Source: Fen-1077 sp964462865 (GTDB lineage: Bacteria; Chloroflexota; Dehalococcoidia; Dehalococcoidales; RBG-16-60-22). Taken from it: a stretch of 14,572 nucleotides of DNA. The stretch covers positions 1 through 14,572 of the forward strand of contig CAYWZO010000044.1 in the NCBI GenBank assembly GCA_964462865.1. Direction: 5' to 3'. A program made the position numbers and the translations under genes. Positions 6,281 to 12,956 of this stretch are shown piece by piece. A model generated the notes under the pieces. That model had not been told where the DNA came from, searched no databases, and saw nothing but the letters and a program-made list of their open reading frames with translations. Each line of letters begins with the position of its first letter. The stretch's first letter is position 1.

Positions 6281-7531
6281 ATGTCCAAAACACTCGCCGA
6301 AAAAATATTGAGTGAAAAGTCCGGCGTTGACGCCAAAGCCGGGGACATTGTCATCGCTAAAGTTGACCTGGCCTTCGTGCAGGACACCACCGGCCCGCTG
6401 ACCGTCCGGCAGTTTTTGGATAGCGGCATGGCGCTTTCGAATCCAGCGTGTACGCTATTATTTATCGACCACGCCGCACCGAGCCCCAGCGCCAATCTCT
6501 CCAACGACCATATCTTTCTGCGGGACTTCGCCAAAAAGACTGGCTGTATCATCTCCGAACCCGGCGAGGGCGTCTGCCACCAGCTCGTCCCGGAGTCTTA
6601 CGCCCGCCCGGGCGATGTCATTGTCGGGGCGGACTCGCACACGGTCACGGCGGGGGGCCTGGGCGCTTTCGCCACCGGCATGGGTTCCTCGGACGTCGCG
6701 GTAGCCATGGGACTCGGTAAAAACTGGTTCCGCGTCCCGGAGACTTTTAAGGTGGAGGTTACCGGTGATTTTCAGAGGGGCGTCTACCCAAAAGACCTGA
6801 TACTGCATTTAATCGGGCTTATCGGCGCGGATGGCGCCACCTATAAGTCGCTGGAGTTCCACGGCAACGCGATAAAAAACATGAGCATGAGCGGCCGCTT
6901 CACCATCGCCAACATGGCGGTTGAGGCCGGTGCCAAGGTGGGGCTGTTCGAGTCTGATGAAAAGACCAGAGAATATCTGGCGGCGCAGGGCCGGGGTCAG
7001 GACTACCGTCCTCTCGCCGCCGATAAAGGTGCCGTGTATGAGCAGGTAATTAAAATCAAGGCCGGTGAACTTGAACCGACGGTTGCCATGCCACACACGG
7101 TGGACAACACGTCCCTGGTCAGCGCCCTGAAAGGCACGAAGATTCAGCAGGTCGTCATCGGGACCTGCACCAACGGCCGTCTGGAAGACCTGGCTGTGGC
7201 CGCCTCGATACTGAAAGGTAAGAAAGCCGCCGGGACCGTGAGATTGATTATCGCCCCGGCGTCCCGGCGCGTGCTGCTGGACGCTATCGCCGCGGGCTAT
7301 GTCACCGACCTGGTCGCTGCGGGCGCGATGGTTCTGCCGCCCGGCTGCGGGCCGTGCCTGGGACTGCACCAGGGAGCGCTGGGCGACGGCGAGGCCTGCC
7401 TTTCCACCGCCAACCGTAACTTCGAGGGGCGCATGGGCAACCCCAAGAGCTTTATCTACCTGGGTTCCCCGGCTACCGCGGCGGCCTCGGCGCTTAAGGG
7501 TGAAATTACCGACCCGCGGGAGGTGATGTAA
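6281..7531 (+). CDS. Aconitase-family hydro-lyase, large subunit (homoaconitase/isopropylmalate isomerase-like)
   Basis: This is the [4Fe-4S] subunit of a two-subunit aconitase-type enzyme, 416 residues, the size of the homoaconitase-like LeuC class. The cluster ligands are C296 (GTCTNGR, 294-300), C356 and C359 (PPGCGPCLG, 353-361). Other conserved parts are FIDHAAPSP (61-69), GEGVCHQL (95-102), and GADSHTVTAGGLGAFATGMG (116-135). The adjacent small subunit and isocitrate dehydrogenase, plus the small-subunit Arg motif, point to citrate (or homocitrate) rather than isopropylmalate. In Dehalococcoides mccartyi citrate is made by a Re-type synthase and led to glutamate, so an aconitase role fits. 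A TGA lies directly before the ATG, so the frame cannot start earlier; the nearest Shine-Dalgarno-like GGAG (6261-6264) is 16 bases away, unusually far. Confidence 0.85.
   Translation: MSKTLAEKILSEKSGVDAKAGDIVIAKVDLAFVQDTTGPLTVRQFLDSGMALSNPACTLLFIDHAAPSPSANLSNDHIFLRDFAKKTGCIISEPGEGVCHQLVPESYARPGDVIVGADSHTVTAGGLGAFATGMGSSDVAVAMGLGKNWFRVPETFKVEVTGDFQRGVYPKDLILHLIGLIGADGATYKSLEFHGNAIKNMSMSGRFTIANMAVEAGAKVGLFESDEKTREYLAAQGRGQDYRPLAADKGAVYEQVIKIKAGELEPTVAMPHTVDNTSLVSALKGTKIQQVVIGTCTNGRLEDLAVAASILKGKKAAGTVRLIIAPASRRVLLDAIAAGYVTDLVAAGAMVLPPGCGPCLGLHQGALGDGEACLSTANRNFEGRMGNPKSFIYLGSPATAAASALKGEITDPREVM
7519..7526 (+). promoter_or_regulatory. Strong Shine-Dalgarno inside the end of the large-subunit gene
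   Basis: GGAGGTGA pairs fully with the 16S rRNA tail and lies 5 bases before the small-subunit ATG at 7532. It supports tightly matched production of the two subunits. Confidence 0.75.
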
Positions 7532-8029
7532 ATGCTTACCGGCAGGGCGCACAAGTTCGGCGATAGCATTTCCACCGACCACATCATACCGGGGCGGTAT
7601 GCCCACCTGCGCTCTAACCTGCCCGAGCTGGCCAAGCACGTCCTGGAGGACGCCGACGTCAACTTCGTGAAGAAAGTGAAGCCCGGTGATTTCGTGGTCG
7701 GCGGCAGCAATTTCGGCCTCGGCTCCAGCCGCGAGCACGCCCCGCTGGTAATCAAGATGGCCGGCGTTAGCGCCATCTTGGCTAAAAGCGTGGCCCGGAT
7801 ATTTTTCCGTAACGCCATTAATCTGGGACTGCCCGTGCTGATTTGCGACACGGATAAAATCAACGACGGCGACGAGCTGGAGGTAGACCTGGCGGGGGGA
7901 ACGGTACGGGACAAAACGAACGGCAGCATGATGACCTTCGGGAAAATACCGGATGTCATGCTGAAAATTTTGGACGAAGGCGGCCTGATACCCTATATCA
8001 AAAAGCACGGGGATATTGAAATATTATGA
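7532..8029 (+). CDS. Aconitase-family hydro-lyase, small subunit (LeuD-like)
   Basis: This swivelling small subunit (165 residues) completes the active site of the hydro-lyase encoded just upstream; its ATG abuts the TAA of that gene. GGSNFGLGSSREHAP (57-71) is the family signature, and TDHIIPGRY (15-23) begins the substrate loop. The loop continues HLRS (25-28). In methanogen enzymes the equivalent is YLRT in homoaconitase and YLVY-like in isopropylmalate isomerase, with the Arg binding the extra carboxylate of tricarboxylic substrates. R27 is therefore direct evidence against a leucine-pathway assignment. Aconitase and homoaconitase cannot be separated on this residue alone; the neighbouring IDH favours aconitase. 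Confidence 0.87.
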   Translation: MLTGRAHKFGDSISTDHIIPGRYAHLRSNLPELAKHVLEDADVNFVKKVKPGDFVVGGSNFGLGSSREHAPLVIKMAGVSAILAKSVARIFFRNAINLGLPVLICDTDKINDGDELEVDLAGGTVRDKTNGSMMTFGKIPDVMLKILDEGGLIPYIKKHGDIEIL

Positions 8030-8046
8030 CTGCAGGGGAAAATTAG

Positions 8047-9135
8047 ATGCCTTATAACATCACCCTCATCCCGGGCGACGGCGTCGGCCCGGAAATAACC
8101 GAAGCCACCCGCCGCGTTCTGGAAGGCACCGGCGTTAAATTCAACTGGGAACTGGCTTATGCCGGCGCCGAGGTCATGGCTAAACTGGGCACGCCCCTGC
8201 CGGACTCCGTCATCGCCTCGATTAAAAAAAATAAGGTCGCTCTCAAAGGCCCGGTAACCACGCCCGTCGGCACGGGCTTCCGCAGCGTTAACGTCGCCCT
8301 GCGTAAAGCGCTCGACCTGTACGCCTGCGTCCGCCCCTGCAAGACCTATCCCGGCGTACCCTCCCCGTTTCATAACGTGGACATCGTTATCATCCGCGAA
8401 AACACGGAAGACCTGTACGCCGGCGTCGAGTTCGAGAAAGGCACGGCCGAAGCCAGAGAACTGGTCAATTTCATCAACGGAAAAATGGGCAATGTTATCA
8501 GGAGCGGTTCCGGCTTGAGCATCAAGATGATTACCGAAGCAGGCTCGCGGCGTATCATTAAGTACGCCTTCGAATACGTCCGGAAAAACGGCCGCAGGAA
8601 GGTCACCGCCACACATAAGGCCAACATCATGAAGTTCTCGGACGGGCTGTTTCTTTCCGTAGCACGGGAGGTAGCGAAAGAATACCCGGACATCGGCTTC
8701 CAGGACGCCCTCATCGACAACCTCTGCATGCAGCTGGTGAGACGCCCGCAGGAGTACGATGTCATCGTCGCCCCCAACCTGTATGGTGACATCATCTCCG
8801 ACCTCGGCGCGGGACTGGTCGGCGGTCTGGGTCTCGCCCCCGGTGCCAATATCGGGGAAGGCATTGCCCTCTTCGAGCCGACGCACGGCAGCGCCCCGAA
8901 GTACGCCGGGCAGAACAAGGTCAACCCCATGGCCATGATGCTCTCCGGCGTGATGCTGCTGCGGCACATCGGCGAGGTCAAAGCCGCCGACCGGCTGGAG
9001 CAGGCCATCGCCGCCGTCATCGTCGAGGGGAAAAAGGTGACCTATGACATGAAGCCTGCCCGTGATGACCCGTCCGCCGTCGGTACCGCGCAGGTGGCCG
9101 ATGCCGTCATTGAAGAGTTGGCTAAAATACATTGA
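8047..9135 (+). CDS. icd: Isocitrate dehydrogenase, probably NADP-dependent
   Basis: A beta-decarboxylating dehydrogenase of 362 residues, converting isocitrate to 2-oxoglutarate. Substrate residues are S80, N82 and R86 (RSVNVALRK), R96, Y124 in RENTEDLYAG, K191, and the metal aspartates around D224, D248 and D252. The serine-containing isocitrate loop separates it from isopropylmalate dehydrogenase. At the coenzyme site HGSAPKYAGQNKVNP (280-294) has K285, Y286 and V292, and VTYD has Y333, which correspond to K344, Y345, V351 and Y391 of the NADP enzyme of E. coli; the R395 position is not kept. NADP use is thus likely. An AGGGG ribosome site precedes the ATG. It is the third gene of the aconitase operon, 17 bases after the small subunit. 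Homoisocitrate dehydrogenase is a less likely alternative. Confidence 0.87.
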   Translation: MPYNITLIPGDGVGPEITEATRRVLEGTGVKFNWELAYAGAEVMAKLGTPLPDSVIASIKKNKVALKGPVTTPVGTGFRSVNVALRKALDLYACVRPCKTYPGVPSPFHNVDIVIIRENTEDLYAGVEFEKGTAEARELVNFINGKMGNVIRSGSGLSIKMITEAGSRRIIKYAFEYVRKNGRRKVTATHKANIMKFSDGLFLSVAREVAKEYPDIGFQDALIDNLCMQLVRRPQEYDVIVAPNLYGDIISDLGAGLVGGLGLAPGANIGEGIALFEPTHGSAPKYAGQNKVNPMAMMLSGVMLLRHIGEVKAADRLEQAIAAVIVEGKKVTYDMKPARDDPSAVGTAQVADAVIEELAKIH

Positions 9136-9160
9136 TGTTACGCAGCGTATATGCTACAAT
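9132..9160 (+). promoter_or_regulatory. Promoter of the FMN split-barrel gene
   Basis: TTGATG (9132-9137) and TACAAT (9155-9160) are 17 bases apart, each close to consensus. The -35 overlaps the IDH stop codon. Transcription would begin near 9167, giving a leader that contains the strong AAGGAG ribosome site at about 9183-9188. Confidence 0.6.
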
Positions 9161-9195
9161 TTTCCCGATAATTTTATTTTATAAGGAGTGTTTTC

Positions 9196-9615
9196 ATGGA
9201 CAAAAAAGAAATCCTTGATTTCATCACCGCCAATCCCACTCACTTTCTGGCTACTGCCGAAGACAATAAACCGCACGTCCGCCCCTTCGGGACCTACCGG
9301 GCAGACGACAACGGCATAATATACTTTACGCAAAGCGTTAAAGATGTTTACAAACAGCTGGTCAAGAACCCTGAAATCGAGACCTGCTACTATGCCAAGG
9401 ACATCACACTCCGGGTCCGGGGCCGGTTGCAACCCGTGGAAGATATGGCGCTTAAAAAGGAAGTCGTGGAAAATCGCCCCTTCTTAAAGCCGCAGGTGGA
9501 GAAGAACGGTTGGGACTATCTCAAGTTATTTATACTCAAGAATGCCAAGGCCACCTTCCACGACAGGAAAACCCCTTTAATACCCGGCGCCCCCAAGACC
9601 TGGATTGATTTATAA
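9196..9615 (+). CDS. Pyridoxamine 5'-phosphate oxidase-family (FMN-binding split barrel) protein
   Basis: This is a 139-residue single-domain flavoprotein of the PNPOx-like split-barrel superfamily. The opening ILDFITANPTHFLATAEDNK (6-25), followed by PHVRPFG (26-32), the strand IIYFTQSVKDVYKQL (41-55) and NPEIETCYYAKD (58-69) match small general-stress and F420/FMN-type members. Such proteins bind FMN or F420 at a dimer interface and catalyse varied reductions, or serve as flavin reservoirs; the substrate here is unknown. It is not PdxH itself, being much shorter and lacking the pyridoxal-binding C-terminus. The ATG has an excellent AAGGAG 7-8 bases upstream. The gene has its own promoter and is followed by repeat copy 2. 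Confidence 0.82.
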   Translation: MDKKEILDFITANPTHFLATAEDNKPHVRPFGTYRADDNGIIYFTQSVKDVYKQLVKNPEIETCYYAKDITLRVRGRLQPVEDMALKKEVVENRPFLKPQVEKNGWDYLKLFILKNAKATFHDRKTPLIPGAPKTWIDL

Positions 9616-9627
9616 ATCCTCTCGTTT

Positions 9628-9752
9628 GTCATTGCGAGCCATCCCCGATGAAATCGGGGAGGCGTGGCAATCCCATGGTTCGACAGGCTCACCATGAACG
9701 GCTTTCATATTCCCGCTCACCCTGAGCTTGCCGAAGGGCTCCTCGCAATGAC
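9628..9752. repeat. Intergenic inverted-repeat element, copy 2 (11-bp perfect ends)
   Basis: GTCATTGCGAG at 9628-9638 and CTCGCAATGAC at 9742-9752 form a perfect 11-base terminal inverted repeat around a 125-base element. Inside are a short hairpin, ATCCCCGAT-GAA-ATCGGGGA (9641-9660), and a second, imperfect inverted pair, TTCGACAGGCTCA near 9679 and TGAGCTTGCCGAA near 9723. It shares CGTGGCAATCCC with copy 1. The element lies between two genes on the same strand and ends about 20 bases before the ribosome site of the HIT gene. No coding frame for a transposase is present, so it is a non-autonomous or REP/MITE-like repeat. Confidence 0.7.
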
Positions 9753-9770
9753 GGGGGATAAAATAGGGAA

Positions 9771-9777
9771 AGGGGGT
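9771..9777 (+). promoter_or_regulatory. Shine-Dalgarno deciding the HIT-protein start
   Basis: AGGGGGT ends 7 bases before the ATG at 9785. An in-frame GTG at 9776 lies within this site and is therefore rejected as the start. Confidence 0.7.
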
Positions 9778-9784
9778 GAATTCG

Positions 9785-10144
9785 ATGAGCCCCTCCAAAA
9801 GTCAGGCAGACTGCATTTTCTGTAAGATAATCAGCGGCGAGATACCATCGCAAATTGTCTATCAGGACGAGGATATCGTCGTCTTCCCGGACATCAATCC
9901 CGCCACCCCGGTTCACCTGCTCATCATCACGCGCAAGCACATCCCCTCGCTGGCCCATATGGCCGAGGCCGATACTCCGCTGGTGGGTAAAATGGTGAAA
10001 GTAGCCAATAAACTCGCCCGCGAGCAGGGTCTTTCCGAAAAAGGCTACCGCCTCACCATCAACAGCGGCGCGGAGGCCGGGCAGGTGGTGCCCCACCTCC
10101 ACATGCACTTCATGGGGGGCCGGGACCTGCGCTGGGTGCACTAA
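9785..10144 (+). CDS. HIT-family nucleotide-binding hydrolase (HinT-like)
   Basis: This 119-residue protein belongs to the histidine triad family, purine-nucleoside phosphoramidases that release AMP from adducts. CIFCKIISGEIPS (10-22) gives C10 and C13, which with H52 (TRKHIPS) and a triad histidine form the zinc site of the HinT branch. YQDEDIVVFPDINPATPVH (26-44) is the nucleotide-binding strand pair. The triad HLHMH is H104, H106 and H108, the last being the nucleophile region in family convention. GRDLRWVH replaces the usual GGR-x-L-x-WPPG tail, so the protein stops slightly short of many relatives. It follows repeat copy 2 and is convergent with the Nudix gene; no promoter of its own is obvious. 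Confidence 0.93.
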   Translation: MSPSKSQADCIFCKIISGEIPSQIVYQDEDIVVFPDINPATPVHLLIITRKHIPSLAHMAEADTPLVGKMVKVANKLAREQGLSEKGYRLTINSGAEAGQVVPHLHMHFMGGRDLRWVH

Positions 10145-10151
10145 CACAGGC

Positions 10152-10227
10152 TGTCATTCCAGCGAAAGCTGGAATCCAGAGATGGGGATAAGGCGGGGGA
10201 TAGATTCTGGCCTTCGCCAGAATGACA
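10152..10227. repeat. Intergenic inverted-repeat element, copy 3, with two tetraloop hairpins
   Basis: TGTCATTC (10152-10159) and GAATGACA (10220-10227) are perfect inverted ends. Nested inside are two ideal stem-loops: ATTCCAGC-GAAA-GCTGGAAT (10156-10175) and ATTCTGGC-CTTC-GCCAGAAT (10204-10223). The element occupies the gap between the convergent HIT and Nudix genes, where it could stop transcription from either side, although there is no run of T after the stems. The ends match the other two copies (GTCATT/AATGAC); the core is a different subtype. Confidence 0.7.
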
Positions 10228-10250
10228 ATATTCTAACAGGAAGCCTAACC

Positions 10251-10787
10251 TTACTTCTTGTTGTGACGCTCCAGGTACATCAGCAGCCCGGCGATGCTCT
10301 TGGCGTCCTCGATTTTACCGGCGGCGATTAAGTCGGGAATCTGCGCCACCGGCACCCGCACTACTTTAATACCGGCGGTGTCCTCGGCGGAGAGCGGGTC
10401 GGGCCGGAAGTCCGTCGCCAGGTAAAGGTGCATGTATTCGCTGCTGAAGCCCGGTGACAGGTAAAAACCGGTCAATCGCTCAACTTTGCCTGGACGCAGG
10501 CCGGTCTCCTCGCGCATTTCCCTGATTACCGCCGCCTCGGGGCTTTCACCGGGGTCGATGCCTCCGGCCGGGGTCTCCAGCAGCTCCCGGCCCGCCGCCA
10601 GGCGGTATTGCTTCACCAGGAGGATATTATCGTCCGCGTCGACGGGTATGACACCGATGCAGTCCTCGTGTTCCACGATTTCGCGTACGCTCTCGCGCCC
10701 GTCCGTTGTCCTGACAGTATCGACGCGCAGGTTCAAGATACGGCCTTCGTAGATTCGCCGGCTGGAAAGGACTTCCTCTTCACTCAT
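10251..10787 (-). CDS. Nudix hydrolase, ADP-ribose pyrophosphatase type
   Basis: This 178-residue enzyme should split ADP-ribose (and perhaps related nucleoside diphosphate sugars) into AMP and ribose 5-phosphate. The Nudix box runs from G75 to L97 with E81, R89-E90, E93-E94 and G96 in the exact G-x5-E-x7-REU-x-EE-x-GU pattern; the glutamates bind Mg. P112 (YLSPG) lies 15 residues after the box, a known marker of the ADP-ribose subgroup. The N-terminal part (8-40) is the usual dimer-forming beta sheet. I take the ATG at 10787, 1 base after the stop of the upstream acetyltransferase gene, because GGGGAGAA precedes it at a good distance; a start at 10808 would lie inside that gene. It is the last gene of the NAD kinase operon. 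Confidence 0.92.
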   Translation of the reverse strand: MSEEEVLSSRRIYEGRILNLRVDTVRTTDGRESVREIVEHEDCIGVIPVDADDNILLVKQYRLAAGRELLETPAGGIDPGESPEAAVIREMREETGLRPGKVERLTGFYLSPGFSSEYMHLYLATDFRPDPLSAEDTAGIKVVRVPVAQIPDLIAAGKIEDAKSIAGLLMYLERHNKK

Positions 10788-10788
10788 G

Positions 10789-11256
10789 TCAGGGCTTCTC
10801 CCCGGCATGGTAAATCAGGGCGATTTCATCGCAGTTGGGGAACTTGGGACAGCGGAAACAGTCTGTCCAGACCTTGCGCGGCAGCTCCATTTTATCGATT
10901 TCCTTAAAATGGTGCTTTTTAAAGAACTCCGGCTGGTAGGTGAAGCAAAATACGGTCTCAATGCCCAGTTCCTCCGCTTCCTGGAGACAGGCAGCTACCA
11001 GGGACGCCCCTATGCCCCGGAGATGTTTCCCCTCGGTGACGGCGACCGACCTTATCTCGGCCAGGTCCGACCAGCTGACGTGAAGGGCGCCACAGGCGAT
11101 GACCTCATCACCTTCCCTGATGACAAAAAAGTCACGAATGCTTTCATAAATCTCGCTCAACGGTCGGGGCAGCATCTGCCCTTTATCGGCAAAGCCGTTA
11201 ATCAGCCGGTGTATGCGGGGGACATCCGGAATTTTAGCTTTCTCTACCTTGTACAC
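10789..11256 (-). CDS. GNAT acetyltransferase, short ArgA-like (N-acetylglutamate synthase type)
   Basis: This 155-residue GNAT-fold protein resembles the stand-alone or ArgH-fused N-acetylglutamate synthase domains of bacteria, which acetylate glutamate as the first step of arginine synthesis. Evidence: KGQMLPRPLSEIYESIRDFF (25-44), LAEIRSVAV (65-73), the acetyl-CoA loop LRGIGASLV (79-87), FTYQPEFFKKHHF (105-117) and the cysteine-rich LPRKVWTDCFRCPKFPNCDE (125-144) with C133, C136 and C142. It begins with GTG, with a GGAAA ribosome site inside the end of the NAD kinase gene and only one base between the two genes. Glutamate as substrate is inferred from resemblance; no arginine gene is adjacent. 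Confidence 0.8.
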   Translation of the reverse strand: MYKVEKAKIPDVPRIHRLINGFADKGQMLPRPLSEIYESIRDFFVIREGDEVIACGALHVSWSDLAEIRSVAVTEGKHLRGIGASLVAACLQEAEELGIETVFCFTYQPEFFKKHHFKEIDKMELPRKVWTDCFRCPKFPNCDEIALIYHAGEKP

Positions 11257-11257
11257 C

Positions 11258-12085
11258 CTATTTTCCTTTCAATTTTTCTTCTAGCGAACTGAAAAATGAT
11301 TCGCGGGGATGGATTCTTAAAAACCTGGTCTTATGAGGACTCCGCTTAACCGTAACGATAGTACGGCTGGCCAGGGGCAGGTTGAGGTGGCCGTCCACGC
11401 TCAAGGTGGCGGCGAGGTATGTGTCCAGCCGTAGCGTCACCACGGAAGCCTGCGGCAGCACCAGCGGCGCGGCCAGGCTCAAATGAGGCGCGACCGGCAC
11501 CAGCAGGAAGTCCTTCGATTGGGGATAGATGACAGGGCCGCCTGCCGCCAGCGTGTAACCAGTGCTGCCGGTGGCCGTGGCCACCACCACGCCGTCAGCG
11601 CGGTAGGTCGCGAGAGGCTGCCCGTCAAGGCTAACGTCTAACCTGATTAAACGGGCGATTTCTCCCCTGGCCATCACGATATCATTTAAAGCATGAAAAA
11701 CTTGCGGTGGGCCTGCTGTGGTAACCAGCTTGGCCTGGAGCATGGCCCGCTCGTCAATCCAGCCTTTGCCTGCCAGAATGTCCGGCAGTCTGGACTGTGC
11801 CTCGTCGGCCGATAGTTCCGTCAAGAAGCCGAGCTTGCCCAGGTTAATGCTTACAATCGGCATCGTTCCGGGGATGACCGCCTGTACCGCCCGCAGAATG
11901 GTGCCGTCACCGCCTACGGTAATCAGCAGGTCGGTACCTTCCGTCAGTTTTCGGGCTTTCCCGGTATCCCAGGCGGAACATACCCAGCCAGATATACCCT
12001 GGCCCTGTAAAAAACTCTCTATCTCTCTGGCTTTATTACGTGTCGCCGGGACTTTAGGATGATAGAGGATACCTACCTTTTTCAC
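11258..12085 (-). CDS. nadK: NAD kinase
   Basis: NAD kinase phosphorylates NAD to NADP using ATP or polyphosphate. The 275-residue protein has GGDGT (58-62), the catalytic/phosphate motif, NLGKLGFLTE (81-90), the NAD-binding ND pair N134-D135 (ALNDIV), and TGSTGYTLAAGGP (172-184), the glycine-rich second motif. The C-terminal SVDGH (229-233) is also typical. It starts with GTG behind AAAAGGTAA about 7 bases upstream. It is the first gene of a three-gene minus-strand operon (NAD kinase, acetyltransferase, Nudix). Its promoter region faces that of nusB. Confidence 0.95.
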   Translation of the reverse strand: MKKVGILYHPKVPATRNKAREIESFLQGQGISGWVCSAWDTGKARKLTEGTDLLITVGGDGTILRAVQAVIPGTMPIVSINLGKLGFLTELSADEAQSRLPDILAGKGWIDERAMLQAKLVTTAGPPQVFHALNDIVMARGEIARLIRLDVSLDGQPLATYRADGVVVATATGSTGYTLAAGGPVIYPQSKDFLLVPVAPHLSLAAPLVLPQASVVTLRLDTYLAATLSVDGHLNLPLASRTIVTVKRSPHKTRFLRIHPRESFFSSLEEKLKGK

Positions 12086-12136
12086 GCCTGTTACCTTTTA
12101 ATACCCTGCCTTTCTTGTAAAAGGGTGAATATGAAA

Positions 12137-12165
12137 AGTGTAACAATTCTGTAGTTCAAGGTCAA
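12137..12165 (-). promoter_or_regulatory. Likely promoter of the NAD kinase operon
   Basis: On the minus strand TTGACC (plus-strand 12160-12165) and TACACT (12137-12142) are 17 bases apart, the -35 one base off consensus. Transcription would start near 12130, about 45 bases before the GTG start. Confidence 0.5.
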
Positions 12166-12200
12166 GTTAAGCCTCTCTGTTTCTCCTCTGTTCCGCGGTG

Positions 12201-12209
12201 TGATATAAT
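12201..12209 (+). promoter_or_regulatory. Extended -10 promoter of nusB-acp
   Basis: TGATATAAT contains a perfect TATAAT (12204-12209) with the TGn extension directly before it. The -35 area (about 12181-12186) is poor, as is usual for extended -10 promoters. The predicted start near 12216 gives a leader of roughly 15 bases that holds the GAGAGG ribosome site of nusB. Confidence 0.6.
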
Positions 12210-12230
12210 TCCCCCGGTAGTGAGAGGACT

Positions 12231-12641
12231 ATGGCCAGCACCAGGCATAAAGCCAGGACTATTGCTTTTCAGGCATTGTACGAAGTAGATTCCGCGGCCC
12301 GCCCGGCGGGTACAGTCGTTGAGCGCCTTATCGGTGGGACGAGACTTTCGGAAGAAAATACCACCTTCACCCGCGAGCTGGTTGAAGGCACCGTCAGGCA
12401 CCAGGAAGAAATCGATCGCAGGATACACCAGTTCGCCCCGGCCTGGCCGGTGGACCAGATAGCCATGGTAGACCGCAACATCCTTAGACTTGCAATCTTC
12501 GAAATTTTATTTGATAATAAAGTACCGGTTAAAGTAGCCGTTAGCGAGGCGGTGGAGCTGGCGAAGGCTTTCGGGAGTGAAAGTTCAGCTAAGTTCGTCA
12601 ATGGGGTGTTGGGTTCGGTAAGTGCACTGGCCAGCCGCTAG
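12231..12641 (+). CDS. nusB: Transcription antitermination factor NusB
   Basis: NusB binds boxA RNA with NusE (S10) in rRNA antitermination. At 136 residues it has the family's normal all-helical length. The opening RHKARTIAFQALYEVD (5-20) is the arginine-rich RNA-binding helix. LVEGTVRHQEEIDRRI (51-66), MVDRNILRLAIFEIL (79-93) and VPVKVAVSEAVELAKAFGSE (98-117), followed by SSAKFVNGVLG (118-128), are all standard NusB blocks. The ATG is preceded closely by GAGAGG. The acyl carrier protein gene follows 25 bases later on the same strand, so both are probably on one transcript. Confidence 0.95.
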   Translation: MASTRHKARTIAFQALYEVDSAARPAGTVVERLIGGTRLSEENTTFTRELVEGTVRHQEEIDRRIHQFAPAWPVDQIAMVDRNILRLAIFEILFDNKVPVKVAVSEAVELAKAFGSESSAKFVNGVLGSVSALASR

Positions 12642-12666
12642 AAAGCTATCAAAAAAGGGGGAAAAC

Positions 12667-12924
12667 GTGGCAACTGTCTTTGAAAAGATAAAAGTAATCG
12701 TTGTGGAACAGCTCGGCGCCGAGGAAAAGGACGTCGTGCCCACAGCGAGCTTTGTTGAGGATTTAGGCGCTGATTCTCTGGACCTGGTAGAGTTGATTAT
12801 GTCCCTGGAAGAAGCGTTCAGTTCTCCCGACCGAAAGCTCGAAATTCCTGATGAGGCCGCCGAAAAAATTGTCACCATCCAGGATGCTATCGACTATCTT
12901 AAAGACCAGGGCGTCGAAGGCTGA
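12667..12924 (+). CDS. acpP: Acyl carrier protein
   Basis: This small acidic protein of 85 residues carries growing acyl chains on a phosphopantetheine arm. The attachment site is S37 in EDLGADSLDLVEL (31-43). The four-helix pattern, including EIPDEAAEKIVTIQDAIDYL (60-79), is complete. The GTG at 12667 is chosen because AGGGGG (about 12656-12661) precedes it by a proper distance; the frame is open back to an ATG at 12622, but that lies inside nusB. The tail extends a few residues beyond E. coli AcpP. No fatty acid synthesis gene follows, since the next gene is convergent. Confidence 0.93.
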   Translation: MATVFEKIKVIVVEQLGAEEKDVVPTASFVEDLGADSLDLVELIMSLEEAFSSPDRKLEIPDEAAEKIVTIQDAIDYLKDQGVEG

Positions 12925-12956
12925 ACCCTGCCGCTGTGGCGCCCTTCTAAAATTCT

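Noticed and set aside
6809..9132. Two very long minus-strand open frames (about 399 and 379 codons) opposite the aconitase and IDH genes
   Set aside because: They are mirror frames of well-conserved plus-strand genes in GC-rich DNA; the translations are low-complexity and show no domain.
6281..9135. leuC-leuD-leuB leucine operon
   Set aside because: The dehydrogenase has the serine-containing isocitrate loop and NADP-site residues of IDH, and the small subunit has the Arg motif HLRS, so leucine synthesis is unlikely.
9628..9752. Insertion sequence
   Set aside because: The terminal inverted repeats are good, but the element is only 125 bases and has no transposase frame; it is listed as a repeat.
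9753..9784. Promoter for the HIT gene (TAAAAT near 9759)
   Set aside because: No -35 at a suitable distance is visible; the hexamer alone is not enough.
12925..12956. Terminator between acp and purQ
   Set aside because: The 32-base convergent gap has no stem followed by a T run that I can support.
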